This document shows positions 18,116 through 26,149 of a stretch of DNA of 64,000 bases, in pieces. Source of the stretch: Desulfuromonadales bacterium (GTDB lineage Bacteria; Desulfobacterota; Desulfuromonadia; Desulfuromonadales; BM103); NCBI GenBank assembly GCA_030145195.1, contig JAQYVY010000001.1, positions 62,001 to 126,000 on the forward strand, given 5' to 3'. The translations under genes were made by a program, and so were the position numbers. Every line of letters begins with the position of its first letter. Positions within the stretch are counted from its first letter, which is position 1. Below the pieces are notes generated by a model. That model searched no databases and was not told where the DNA came from. It saw only the letters and a program-made list of their open reading frames with translations.

Positions 18116-18532
18116 ATGGACGATAGGAAGCATTCTGAGGTTACTGACGCCATAATTTGTTGCTTTTACAATGTTTACAACAAGCTAGGGTATGGTTTCC
18201 TGGAAAAAGTATATGAAAAGGCCCTTTTAATCGAAATGGAAGAACGCGGTGTTTGCTCTCTAGCACAACACCCGATTACCGTTTTTTACGAGGGGCAAAT
18301 TGTTGGGGAATACTTCTGTGACCTGTTAGCAGAGGGCAAAGTTATCGTAGAGATCAAAGCCTCGAAGACTATTGTTCCAGAGCATGAGGCTCAATTGCTT
18401 AACTATCTCAAAGCAACCGATTTAGAAGTTGGATTGTTGCTGAACTTTGGGCCTAAACCAGAAGTGAGAAGAAAAGCTTTCAGTAATAAACGGAAAGCTA
18501 ATGGGACGCTGATTAACGCTGAAAGGGCATGA
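18116..18532 (+). CDS. GxxExxY family protein (PD-(D/E)XK nuclease-like)
   Basis: 138-aa protein. It has the family signature in KLGYGFLEKVYEKAL at about residues 20-34 (G-x-x-E-x-x-Y) and a PD-(D/E)XK-like core: CDLLAEGKVIVEIKA at about 67-81, in which D, E and K form the expected metal site, followed by HEAQLLNYLKAT. A strong GGAGG stretch precedes the ATG. Biological role is not established for the family; nuclease activity is inferred from the fold. It is enclosed by two repeat copies on each side, and its last ten codons (NGTLINAERA) lie inside repeat copy 3, so the 3' end was created or replaced by the repeat. It interrupts the polysaccharide locus and is probably a recent insertion. 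Confidence 0.85.
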   Translation: MDDRKHSEVTDAIICCFYNVYNKLGYGFLEKVYEKALLIEMEERGVCSLAQHPITVFYEGQIVGEYFCDLLAEGKVIVEIKASKTIVPEHEAQLLNYLKATDLEVGLLLNFGPKPEVRRKAFSNKRKANGTLINAERA

Positions 18533-18598
18533 TTTAAAAAGCACACCAAGAGCCTAGCTTGTTAGTTTGATCAGCGGACATCCTGAAAACCAGCGTCC
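18503..18598 (+). repeat. GGACGC/GCGTCC palindromic repeat, copy 3
   Basis: Starts GGGACGCTGATTAACGCTGAAAGG within the 3' end of the GxxExxY gene and ends CCAGCGTCC. The interior is more diverged than in copies 1 and 2. It supplies the stop codon of the gene. Confidence 0.85.
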
Positions 18599-18625
18599 AT
18601 TGGTTTGTTGTTCAAAGATTTAATA

Positions 18626-18716
18626 GGACGCAGATTAACGCTGAAAAGAATGATTTAGCACCAACCCAAGCTTAAAGGTTTTGTTAGATCAGCGTTCATC
18701 ATGAAAATCAGCGTCC
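18626..18716 (+). repeat. GGACGC/GCGTCC palindromic repeat, copy 4
   Basis: Starts GGACGCAGATTAACGCTGAAAAG and ends TCATGAAAATCAGCGTCC, 27 bases after copy 3. It lies directly upstream of the UDP-xylose synthase gene, whose transcription must cross or start after it. Confidence 0.85.
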
Positions 18717-18759
18717 AGAGTATTTGTTGCTTTTTATCGAAGTTTTTTAGAGAGTTATT

Positions 18760-19719
18760 TTGAGACACTACGATTCAATCAAACGAGTGATGGTTACAGG
18801 CGGGGCAGGTTTCCTCGGTTCTCACCTCTGCGAACGATTGTTGGCTGAAGGCAATGATGTCCTCTGTGTCGATAACTACTTCACGGGGCGGCGGGCCAAC
18901 ATCGCTCATCTGCTTGATAACCCAAACTTCGAGGTGATGCGCCACGACGTAACCTTCCCGCTCTATGTCGAAGTTGATGAAATCTACAATCTGGCTTGTC
19001 CGGCCGCGCCGATCCATTACCAGTATGACCCGGTGCAAACCACCAAGGTTAGCGTACACGGTGCCATTAATGTGCTTGGTTTGGCTAAACGCACCAAGGC
19101 AAAGGTCTTTCAGGCCTCCACCAGTGAAGTCTATGGCGATCCCAGTGTCCATCCGCAGAAAGAAGACTACTGGGGCAACGTCAACCCCATTGGGTTGCGC
19201 TCTTGCTACGATGAGGGTAAACGCTGTGCCGAAACCTTGTTCTTCGATTACCACCGCCAGAACGGCGTGCGCATCAAGGTGGCGCGCATCTTTAATACTT
19301 ATGGTCCACGTATGCACGTCAACGACGGGCGGGTTGTTTCAAATTTTGTTGTTCAGGCCCTGCGTGGTGAAGACATTACTCTCTATGGAGATGGCTCCCA
19401 AACGCGCTCCTTCTGCTACTGCGATGACCTGGTAGAAGGCTTTTTGCGACTGATGGCCTCAGGCGATGAAGTTACCGGCCCCATGAATCTTGGTAACCCC
19501 GTTGAGTTCACTATCAAGGAGCTGGCCGAGATCGTTATTGAGTTGGTCGGTGCTAAATCGAAACTAATCTACAAAGAGTTGCCCAGTGATGATCCAAAGC
19601 AGCGTCAGCCGGATATCTCTTTTGCCAAAGAGACCTTAAGTTGGGAACCGAAGATCACACTCAAGGAAGGTCTTGTTAAAACCATTGGTTATTTTGACGA
19701 ATCGCTCAGGAATGAGTAG
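18760..19719 (+). CDS. uxs: UDP-glucuronate decarboxylase (UDP-xylose synthase)
   Basis: 319-aa extended SDR that oxidises and decarboxylates UDP-glucuronate to UDP-xylose. It carries [15 protein letters not shown] at about residues 14-28, the subfamily stretch [23 protein letters not shown], the catalytic YDEGKR, and [11 protein letters not shown]. The PAAPIHYQ and YWGNVNPIG stretches separate UXS from dTDP-glucose dehydratases. The start is TTG at 18760; an ATG at 18790 would leave almost nothing before the Rossmann fold, so the TTG is preferred. It makes xylose, or a precursor, for the exported polysaccharide. It lies behind the repeat cluster and is followed by a gene fragment. Confidence 0.9.
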   Translation: MRHYDSIKRVMVTGGAGFLGSHLCERLLAEGNDVLCVDNYFTGRRANIAHLLDNPNFEVMRHDVTFPLYVEVDEIYNLACPAAPIHYQYDPVQTTKVSVHGAINVLGLAKRTKAKVFQASTSEVYGDPSVHPQKEDYWGNVNPIGLRSCYDEGKRCAETLFFDYHRQNGVRIKVARIFNTYGPRMHVNDGRVVSNFVVQALRGEDITLYGDGSQTRSFCYCDDLVEGFLRLMASGDEVTGPMNLGNPVEFTIKELAEIVIELVGAKSKLIYKELPSDDPKQRQPDISFAKETLSWEPKITLKEGLVKTIGYFDESLRNE

Positions 19720-19753
19720 CTTGTTTTCGCCAGTGTGAAATCATCGCTCAGGC

Positions 19754-19984
19754 ATGAAGATTCGGTTTGGTTCTGTTTGGGGTGGTTCAGATGGATCCGG
19801 AGCTGTTGTTGATCGACGAGATGCTAGTTTGAAATTAATTGCCGCAGTTGATGAGAGCAGCCTTTGCTCAAGCATGGTCTTAAGCAGCCGTGGTGACAAT
19901 AATGAGTTGTGTTCTCTGGGCTGGGCACCGAAAAAAGATGTCTTCAACGAATTGACGGAAAGGGTGGCTTTGTCACGCGGTTGA
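19754..19984 (+). pseudogene. remnant of a sugar epimerase/reductase gene
   Basis: A 76-codon open frame whose second half (SRGDNNELCSLGWAPKKDVF) matches the C-terminal pattern of the SDR at 16237-17142 (SRGDNSKLVKLGWSPRGDIF). The first half has no Rossmann motif and no recognisable domain. It most likely is the decayed 3' end of a second copy of such a reductase, left by duplication, recombination or deletion. It occupies the 357-base gap between the xylose synthase and the exporter permease; the remaining bases there show nothing except the ribosome-binding site of the permease gene. Confidence 0.6.
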
Positions 19985-20076
19985 TGCCACACAGGTTTAT
20001 TACTGAGGAGGTCTTTCCTGCTCGTCTTTTGATTTGTATTGTGTGAAGAGGTATATAAATTTTTTAGGAGTCTCCT

Positions 20077-20898
20077 ATGGCTAGAATAATTATTGAAGCA
20101 GGTCGCGCAGAACGCCACTATTGGCTCGACCTCTGGCGTTTTCGTGAACTGTTCTATGTGCTGGCGTGGAGAGACATCCTCGTACGCTACAAGCAGACGA
20201 TAATCGGTGTGGCCTGGGCCATAGTAAGGCCATTGTTGACAATGGTTGTTTTTACCGTAATTTTTGGGAAATTAGCCAAACTACCATCAGACGGTGCCGC
20301 CCCCTACGCCATTCTGGTTTATGCGGCGATGCTACCATGGCAGTTTTTTGCAAACTCACTTACAGAAGCGAGTAACAGTCTTCTTGATAATGAAAAGCTT
20401 ATCTCAAAAGTGTATTTCCCTCGACTCATTGTGCCCGCAAGTTCCGTTATTACCAGCTTTGTGGATTTCCTCATCTCGTCAGTTATCCTCTTCGGAGTTA
20501 TGGCCTGGTACCAGTATTGGCCTTCGTTGAGAATTCTAACAATTCCATTTTTTATTGCAATTGCCTTCTGTGCGGCTATGGGTGCCGGTTTATGGCTGAC
20601 GGCACTAAATGTTAAGTATCGGGACTTCCGCTACATTGTTCCTTTTGTTGTGCAGTTCGGACTCTATGTTTCTCCTGTAGGCTTCTCCAGTTCTGTTGTT
20701 CCAGAGCAGTACCGATTGCTCTATTCGCTCAACCCTATGGTGAGCGTTATAGACGGGTTTCGTTGGGCCATTCTCGGAAATGATTCTCAAATTTATCTTC
20801 CTGGTTTTTTTCTTTCCTTGGGTGTGGTCGTGTTGCTTCTGATCTACGGGGTCCTGTACTTCAGAAAAACAGAAAAGAGCTTTGCGGATATTATATGA
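20077..20898 (+). CDS. wzm: polysaccharide ABC exporter, permease
   Basis: 273-aa ABC-2 type permease with six hydrophobic helices. The N-terminal segment LWRFRELFYVLAWRDILVRYKQT and the helix-associated YFPRLIVPASS at about residues 110-120 are typical of Wzm/TagG proteins that export lipid-linked O-antigen, capsule or teichoic acid chains. AGGAG five bases before the ATG marks the start. Its last codons overlap the start of the ATPase gene by four bases (ATGA). With that ATPase it should move the finished glycan across the inner membrane, replacing the Wzx/Wzy route. Confidence 0.92.
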   Translation: MARIIIEAGRAERHYWLDLWRFRELFYVLAWRDILVRYKQTIIGVAWAIVRPLLTMVVFTVIFGKLAKLPSDGAAPYAILVYAAMLPWQFFANSLTEASNSLLDNEKLISKVYFPRLIVPASSVITSFVDFLISSVILFGVMAWYQYWPSLRILTIPFFIAIAFCAAMGAGLWLTALNVKYRDFRYIVPFVVQFGLYVSPVGFSSSVVPEQYRLLYSLNPMVSVIDGFRWAILGNDSQIYLPGFFLSLGVVVLLLIYGVLYFRKTEKSFADII

Positions 20899-22160
20899 GC
20901 GACACAGTGATCAAAATTGATGGTTTGTCCAAGAGTTACCTGATTGGTCATCAGAGGAGGGAGAAATATCTCGCTCTGAGAGATGTGTTGGCTGAGAAAG
21001 CAAAGTCAGTTGGTAAACGGTTACTCCACCCTTTGCGCGGTGCCTCCGTTGGGCTTATTTCTGGTGATGAATTTGAGGAGTTCTGGGCTCTGGATGATGT
21101 CTCCTTTGAGGTGAAGCAAGGGGAGAGAGTTGGCATTATAGGACGCAACGGGGCAGGAAAATCGACTCTGTTGAAGATGTTGAGCCGGATAACCGAACCT
21201 ACACGGGGCAGAATTGAGATTGACGGGCGTGTTGCGAGCCTGTTGGAGGTCGGGACAGGGTTTCACCCCGAGTTGACCGGTCGCGAAAATGTTTTTCTGA
21301 ATGGCGCTATCCTTGGGATGAGTAGGGTAGAGATCAAAAGGAAATTTGATGAAATAGTTGATTTTGCAGAGGTGGAGAAGTTTTTGGATACTCCGGTGAA
21401 GCGTTACTCCTCCGGTATGTATGTTCGCCTCGCGTTTGCTGTCGCTGCTCATCTGGAACCGGAGATCCTTGTTGTAGATGAGGTTCTTGCTGTAGGCGAT
21501 GCGCAGTTCCAAAAAAAATGTTTGGGGAAGATGGAAGAGGTCAGCCATCAGGGTCGTACGATTTTATTCGTCAGCCATAATATGTCTTATGTTTCAGAAC
21601 TCTGTGATCGCGGGATTCTCTTGAATCAGGGTCGTTTAGAGCTGGATGCGCCTATTGATGATGCAATTGACCACTATCTGAACAGGCTAAAGGCTGTCAA
21701 TATGCCTACTTACAAAGCCACGGGGGACGGAAGTGGCTCCCCTTATATTGAGTCTGCCTGGATTTCATACGGGGATGGAGAGCCGCTTCAGGAGGCTAGG
21801 ACTGGCGACAGTGTCGGTTTTAGTTTCAAGGTAGGTAACCCTAGAAAAGGACTGTCTTTTAATTTCTCCATTTGCGACATGATGGGACATAAGGTCTCCA
21901 ATTTCAACACACTAAATACATGTGAGCGGGATCTCGTGATTCCTGGAGAAAACTTTGTCTGCACGATAGAGGAGTTAATGCTTTCAGAAGGAACCTACCT
22001 TGTTAACATGGCTTTAGTTGAGGGTGGAGCTTTGATCGATCATAAAACAAATGCGATGGTGTTTGATGTTTGTGCTGCATCGCTTCGTGGAAGAAAAATA
22101 GGGAACTCAAACTACGGCACAAGCATACTGATGCACCATAGCTGGAAGCTACCGTCCTGA
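20895..22160 (+). CDS. wzt: polysaccharide ABC exporter, ATPase with C-terminal carbohydrate-binding domain
   Basis: 421 aa. Residues 1-250 form the nucleotide-binding domain: Walker A GRNGAGKST at 83-91, signature YSSGMYVRLAF, Walker B ILVVDEVL, and H-loop VSHN. The remaining 170 residues match the Wzt C-terminal domain, which in E. coli O8/O9a exporters recognises the modified non-reducing end of the chain. Its presence suggests that a terminal modification acts as a chain-length and export signal here. The adjacent radical SAM and pyruvyl-transferase-like genes are candidates for making that cap, which is inference. It overlaps the permease gene by four bases. Confidence 0.92.
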   Translation: MSDTVIKIDGLSKSYLIGHQRREKYLALRDVLAEKAKSVGKRLLHPLRGASVGLISGDEFEEFWALDDVSFEVKQGERVGIIGRNGAGKSTLLKMLSRITEPTRGRIEIDGRVASLLEVGTGFHPELTGRENVFLNGAILGMSRVEIKRKFDEIVDFAEVEKFLDTPVKRYSSGMYVRLAFAVAAHLEPEILVVDEVLAVGDAQFQKKCLGKMEEVSHQGRTILFVSHNMSYVSELCDRGILLNQGRLELDAPIDDAIDHYLNRLKAVNMPTYKATGDGSGSPYIESAWISYGDGEPLQEARTGDSVGFSFKVGNPRKGLSFNFSICDMMGHKVSNFNTLNTCERDLVIPGENFVCTIEELMLSEGTYLVNMALVEGGALIDHKTNAMVFDVCAASLRGRKIGNSNYGTSILMHHSWKLPS

Positions 22161-22208
22161 TTTGGCAGGGGTGGGCATAAATAACATAAAGACGAGAAAG
22201 GATTTATC

Positions 22209-23111
22209 ATGAAAAAATATGTGTTGTTCCGTTTTGTACCGACCATGGGGTGCAATTATCGTTGTAGCTACTGTTTTTTGCCGAATGAGCAAAAGAGTAT
22301 CAAGGATACTATGTTTGATACATATGCCCCTGAGGTCTGGGTAGAAGGTATGTCCCAGTGGAGTGACTACGATGTGGAGTTCTATATGTGGGGAGGGGAG
22401 CCTTTCAGCATTCCTGGAACTTTTGATGTTGTAAAAGGCTGGACAGATTATCGACATGTTGTCTGTAACAGTCGGATCGATACGAACATGTTTTTCGCTG
22501 ATGAGATAGCAAAGCGTTGTCCAACAAGCAAGGTGAAGCTGAATTGTTCCTGGCATCGTGAATATGAAGATCTTCACAGCCTCTTTGGTAAGGTTGTGAC
22601 ACTTCAGGAGTTGGAAATGGTAGGAATGGTCAATTTTGTGGCCAGTACGGAAAACATTGAACATCTCCGCGAAGAATACGGAATGACTATTGACGATCTT
22701 GTTGACATGTTTGAAAAAATAGACGTTTTTCTGAATGTCGCCTCAGATATTAACGTTTTTGAGAGTAGAAATATTTTTAAGAAAAAACAGGTTAAGAATC
22801 TGCTGAGTAAATATACCTGTCCGGAAGACTGGCATTACCTTCGAGAAAAAATGTCCTCAACATCCTGCGAAGCAAGTAAAAGCTTTTTTACCGTAAACAA
22901 AGAAGGGGATATCACTACCTGTCTTGGAGAGGACGTTGTCGGGAACTTTTTTGAGGGCACTCTGGAGATTAGGGATAAAATTATGTGTGCTCAACGTTGC
23001 CAAAGCTTGGTTGCCTATCCCTTCCGCCTAGACAACGATTTTATTCCACGGAATAGCCTGATGTCTTATGTGGAAAGGAACAAGGCATACCGAAAGAGCC
23101 TTTCTAAGTAA
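22209..23111 (+). CDS. radical SAM protein of the polysaccharide locus
   Basis: 300-aa radical SAM enzyme. The [4Fe-4S] motif CNYRCSYC (C15, C19, C22) has canonical CX3CX2C spacing, and MWGGEP at about residue 59 matches the SAM-binding GGE motif. Further cysteines near the C-terminus (CLGE, then CAQRC) could hold an auxiliary cluster, as in shortened SPASM domains. AAAGGA precedes the ATG. Its stop base overlaps the start of the next gene, a polysaccharide pyruvyl-transferase-like protein, so the pair is coupled. The substrate is unknown; a peptide or sugar modification linked to the surface glycan is possible. Confidence 0.8.
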   Translation: MKKYVLFRFVPTMGCNYRCSYCFLPNEQKSIKDTMFDTYAPEVWVEGMSQWSDYDVEFYMWGGEPFSIPGTFDVVKGWTDYRHVVCNSRIDTNMFFADEIAKRCPTSKVKLNCSWHREYEDLHSLFGKVVTLQELEMVGMVNFVASTENIEHLREEYGMTIDDLVDMFEKIDVFLNVASDINVFESRNIFKKKQVKNLLSKYTCPEDWHYLREKMSSTSCEASKSFFTVNKEGDITTCLGEDVVGNFFEGTLEIRDKIMCAQRCQSLVAYPFRLDNDFIPRNSLMSYVERNKAYRKSLSK

Positions 23112-24127
23112 TGAAAATCGGGATTGTCGGCTGGTATGGCCATGAAAATCTGGGGGACGAACGTATCCTTCATTGCCTAAGGTTGTTTTTGTCTCAGCAT
23201 GAGATGTTTGTTTTAGGCGACTGGGGTGAGGCAAGAGCTGAACTTGATATGCTCAATCGTTGCGACTATGTCCTGTTTGGCGGCGGCGGCATAATTCTAA
23301 GAGGTTGTAACGCTTTTGTGGATATCCTGGATCGCTTGAAGGTCCCCTTTAGTTTTATAGGGGTGAGTGTAGAAGCTGTTCACCGCGATATGGATGTTTT
23401 TCTGCAGGTGATGAAGGATAAGGCCGAAAGGATTGTTGTTCGTGATTGCCAGAGCTTGGCAATTATTGATTCCCCCTGTAATGCAGAAGTTGCCCCTGAT
23501 CTGACTTTTCTGGATCCCTTCCCTGTCCTTGAGCCCAACCACGAAGATGTCTGTGGTTTGAATCTGAGGCCATGGTTCTTCTGGAAAGCTCAGTTGCATG
23601 GGAGGGTCCATAAATCAATGAACTTTCTCTCCAAAGCTCTTCCTGGACTTTCTGTTGCCTATCCTTTTGCTAAATGGAGTCCTGATGATTTTGCCTCGCG
23701 GGTTCTGGGGCATTTTGCGGAGGTGGTTGCTCTGCCTTTCTATTTTGAGGAAGGGTTGGCAAATGACAGCATACTGATGTCCCGGTTTTTTTCAGAAATG
23801 CCGGATTGTATGGAGCAGATCAATTATTCAGGGCTACGCTATTTAATCGGGATGCGTTTTCACTCGATAGTTTTCGCTTTGCAGGCAGGCATTCCCTTCC
23901 TTTCCCTTTCATATCAACCCAAGAATAATGCTTTCTGTAGTGACATTGACATGCAGTATTTGATTGTCGACCTCTATGATTGGGAGCCGACTTTTGATAG
24001 TAAGGTTTCCTTGTTGAAGGATCGTTTCGACGAGATTAGAGAGAAGCTTCTGTCTTGTCGTCAGGAATATGTTGTTCAAGTCACTAGAATGATGAAGGAT
24101 TTCAAACTTGGGGTAGGTGCGAGGTGA
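23111..24127 (+). CDS. polysaccharide pyruvyl transferase family protein
   Basis: 338 aa. The N-terminus GIVGWYGHENLGDERIL, the block YVLFGGGGII at about residues 54-63, and the C-terminal GMRFHSIVFALQAGIPFLSLSY are the defining features of the CsaB-like family, which adds ketal-linked pyruvate from phosphoenolpyruvate to sugars of cell-wall or exopolysaccharides. The fold resembles GT-B enzymes. Its ATG overlaps the stop of the radical SAM gene and it is followed after seven bases by a UDP-GlcNAc 2-epimerase. It probably pyruvylates a residue of the exported glycan; the target is not known. Confidence 0.8.
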   Translation: MKIGIVGWYGHENLGDERILHCLRLFLSQHEMFVLGDWGEARAELDMLNRCDYVLFGGGGIILRGCNAFVDILDRLKVPFSFIGVSVEAVHRDMDVFLQVMKDKAERIVVRDCQSLAIIDSPCNAEVAPDLTFLDPFPVLEPNHEDVCGLNLRPWFFWKAQLHGRVHKSMNFLSKALPGLSVAYPFAKWSPDDFASRVLGHFAEVVALPFYFEEGLANDSILMSRFFSEMPDCMEQINYSGLRYLIGMRFHSIVFALQAGIPFLSLSYQPKNNAFCSDIDMQYLIVDLYDWEPTFDSKVSLLKDRFDEIREKLLSCRQEYVVQVTRMMKDFKLGVGAR

Positions 24128-24134
24128 TCGTCTT

Positions 24135-25256
24135 ATGAAAAAGCGGGTTCTTTGTATTGTGGGCACTCGACCTGAAGTCATCAAGATGGCTCCTGTCATT
24201 AATTGTTTGAAAGCTCGCGGTGACAAGTTTCAAACAATAGTCTGTTCCACCGGGCAGCATCGACAGATGCTTGATCAGGTTTGCCATTTGTTTGGTTTGA
24301 CGCCGGATATTGACTTGGATGTAATGTTGCCAGATCAGAGTTTGGCTGGGCTTACTGCACGATTACTGGAATCGCTTGATAGAGTCGTATGTGAAGTAGA
24401 GCCAGACTGGATACTTGCTCAGGGCGATACGACGTCGGTTTTTGTCGCTTCCCTGCTCTCTTATTACCGGAAGATCAAATTTGGTCATGTGGAAGCCGGG
24501 TTGAGGACGACGGATATTTTTCACCCCTTCCCCGAGGAAGTAAATAGACGTTTTTCTGATCTGTTGTCAACTGTACGGTTTGCACCGACAGATTGGGCCG
24601 TGAATAATTTGATTGCGGAAGGATGCCCGGAAAAGACAATTTTTCTGACAGGAAATACTGTTGTAGATGCGTTGCATGAGGTGTTGTCCATGCCCTTTGA
24701 TTGGAAAGACAGTCCCTTGTGTGAAATCCCGCGTGAGGGGAGGATCGTTTTGGTCACCGCTCACAGACGCGAAAGTTTTGGTCGGCCGTTTCAGCAGATA
24801 TGTGAAGCGTTAAAGACTATCGCAAGTCATTTTGAGGAAGAAGGGTTGCAGTTGGTTTACCCCGTTCATTTGAACCCACAGGTTCGCTCTCTGGTGTATT
24901 CAGAATTGGGGGCGTTTAAAAATATACATTTATTAGAGCCGCTGGATTATGTGTCTTTGGTGAATTTGATGCGCGAGTCGACCTTGGTTTTAACAGACTC
25001 TGGGGGTATCCAAGAGGAGGCCCCATGTGTTGGTGTCCCCGTCCTAGTGATGAGAGATGTGACAGAAAGACCAGAGGGAGTTAACGCAGGTGTTGCCCGC
25101 CTAGTTGGAACCGACACGACGGAAATAGTTAGAAATGCAATTGATGTGCTGAGTGATTCGGAAGCGTATGAGAAGATGAAGAGGCCGAAACTGTTGTATG
25201 GGGATGGCCGTGCTGCAGGGCGGATTGTTGATGTCCTTGAAGGTTTCGGATTGTGA
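24135..25256 (+). CDS. wecB: UDP-N-acetylglucosamine 2-epimerase (non-hydrolysing)
   Basis: 373 aa. The start at 24135 has GAGGTGA at good spacing; an earlier in-frame start lacks this. Signature blocks are VGTRPEVIKMAPVI at the N-terminus, STGQHRQMLDQV, GHVEAGLRT, PEEVNRR, TAHRRE and TDSGGIQEEAP. It interconverts UDP-GlcNAc and UDP-ManNAc. No UDP-ManNAc dehydrogenase lies next to it, so the product may be used directly or oxidised by an enzyme elsewhere. A second, diverged 2-epimerase lies at 30.4 kb. The stop overlaps the GTG start of the next glycosyltransferase. Confidence 0.92.
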   Translation: MKKRVLCIVGTRPEVIKMAPVINCLKARGDKFQTIVCSTGQHRQMLDQVCHLFGLTPDIDLDVMLPDQSLAGLTARLLESLDRVVCEVEPDWILAQGDTTSVFVASLLSYYRKIKFGHVEAGLRTTDIFHPFPEEVNRRFSDLLSTVRFAPTDWAVNNLIAEGCPEKTIFLTGNTVVDALHEVLSMPFDWKDSPLCEIPREGRIVLVTAHRRESFGRPFQQICEALKTIASHFEEEGLQLVYPVHLNPQVRSLVYSELGAFKNIHLLEPLDYVSLVNLMRESTLVLTDSGGIQEEAPCVGVPVLVMRDVTERPEGVNAGVARLVGTDTTEIVRNAIDVLSDSEAYEKMKRPKLLYGDGRAAGRIVDVLEGFGL

Positions 25257-26119
25257 CACTGCCACTGATCTCTATCGTTCTTCCGGTTTATAACGGGGCT
25301 GAATATCTACAACAGGCTATTGTAAGTTGTCTGTGCCAGACGCATGACAACCTGGAGTTGATTGTCGTCGACGACTGTTCAACCGATGATAGCTTGATTA
25401 TTGCGAGGGAGTGCGCATCTCGTGATGCTCGCGTAAAAGTTTTGTCTCATGCGGAGAACAGAAAGTTGCCTGCTGCCCTTAATACAGGCTTTTCGGAAGT
25501 GCGCGGAGATTTCCTGACGTGGACTTCTCACGATAATCTTTATGCGGAAAGCACAATTGAGGTTTTGTTGAGTGCCCTGAAAGACAACCCCAGTGCCGGC
25601 TTAGCCTACAGTGATTTCTATACCATAGACGGAGTTGGGGAAGTTGACGGAGAAGTGAGGCTGAAGGAACCGGATCAGTTAATTTTTGAAAATGTAGTTG
25701 GGGCGTCTTTTCTTTATCGAAGAGAGGTTCATGATGTGATAGGCCCTTACGATGAGGATCTTTTCCTGGCCGAGGATTATGACTATTGGTTGAGGGCTCG
25801 TAGAGAATTCGGTTTTATTCATTTAAAAGAGAAGCTTTATTTTTATAGAAACCACTCCGGATCATTGACCAGAAGTAAGCTTGAGAGGGTTTTTCCTGCA
25901 TTTGAAAAAGCTTTGTTTAAATATATGCAAGATACAAACAAAGAAGTTAAATATAAAATAAACTATAATATGATGCGTATGGCTTATACCTATAATAATC
26001 ATAAAAAAAGTATATATTATTTTATGGAGGCTTTTAGGTGCTATCCGTCCAGGACTTTATATAAAATATTGATAAGCCCAAGGGACTTGAAAAGGATAAT
26101 AATTTCTTTTTTTATGTAG
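25253..26119 (+). CDS. GT2 glycosyltransferase
   Basis: 288-aa GT-A glycosyltransferase starting at GTG (GTGA overlap with the upstream stop). It shows ISIVLPVYNGAEYLQQAI, VVDDCSTDDS at about residues 38-47, and TSHDNLYAEST at the metal site near 92. The acceptor domain has FLAEDYDYWLRARREFG. No membrane helix stands out. The last 200 bases become very A+T-rich (codons such as AAA, ATA and TAT dominate), a change that continues into the acyltransferase gene. Donor and acceptor are unknown. Confidence 0.85.
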   Translation: MTLPLISIVLPVYNGAEYLQQAIVSCLCQTHDNLELIVVDDCSTDDSLIIARECASRDARVKVLSHAENRKLPAALNTGFSEVRGDFLTWTSHDNLYAESTIEVLLSALKDNPSAGLAYSDFYTIDGVGEVDGEVRLKEPDQLIFENVVGASFLYRREVHDVIGPYDEDLFLAEDYDYWLRARREFGFIHLKEKLYFYRNHSGSLTRSKLERVFPAFEKALFKYMQDTNKEVKYKINYNMMRMAYTYNNHKKSIYYFMEAFRCYPSRTLYKILISPRDLKRIIISFFM

Positions 26120-26149
26120 ACTGTATGGTTTTGTTTGGAAAGTAATATT

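Noticed and set aside
17872-18716. Four similar elements considered as a CRISPR or as insertion-sequence ends
   Set aside because: Spacing is irregular and includes a gene, the units are themselves palindromic, and there is no transposase; a dispersed palindromic repeat family fits better.
18760-18790. ATG at 18790 as the start of the UDP-xylose synthase
   Set aside because: It would leave only two residues before the Rossmann glycine motif; the upstream TTG gives a normal N-terminus, although its ribosome-binding site is weak.
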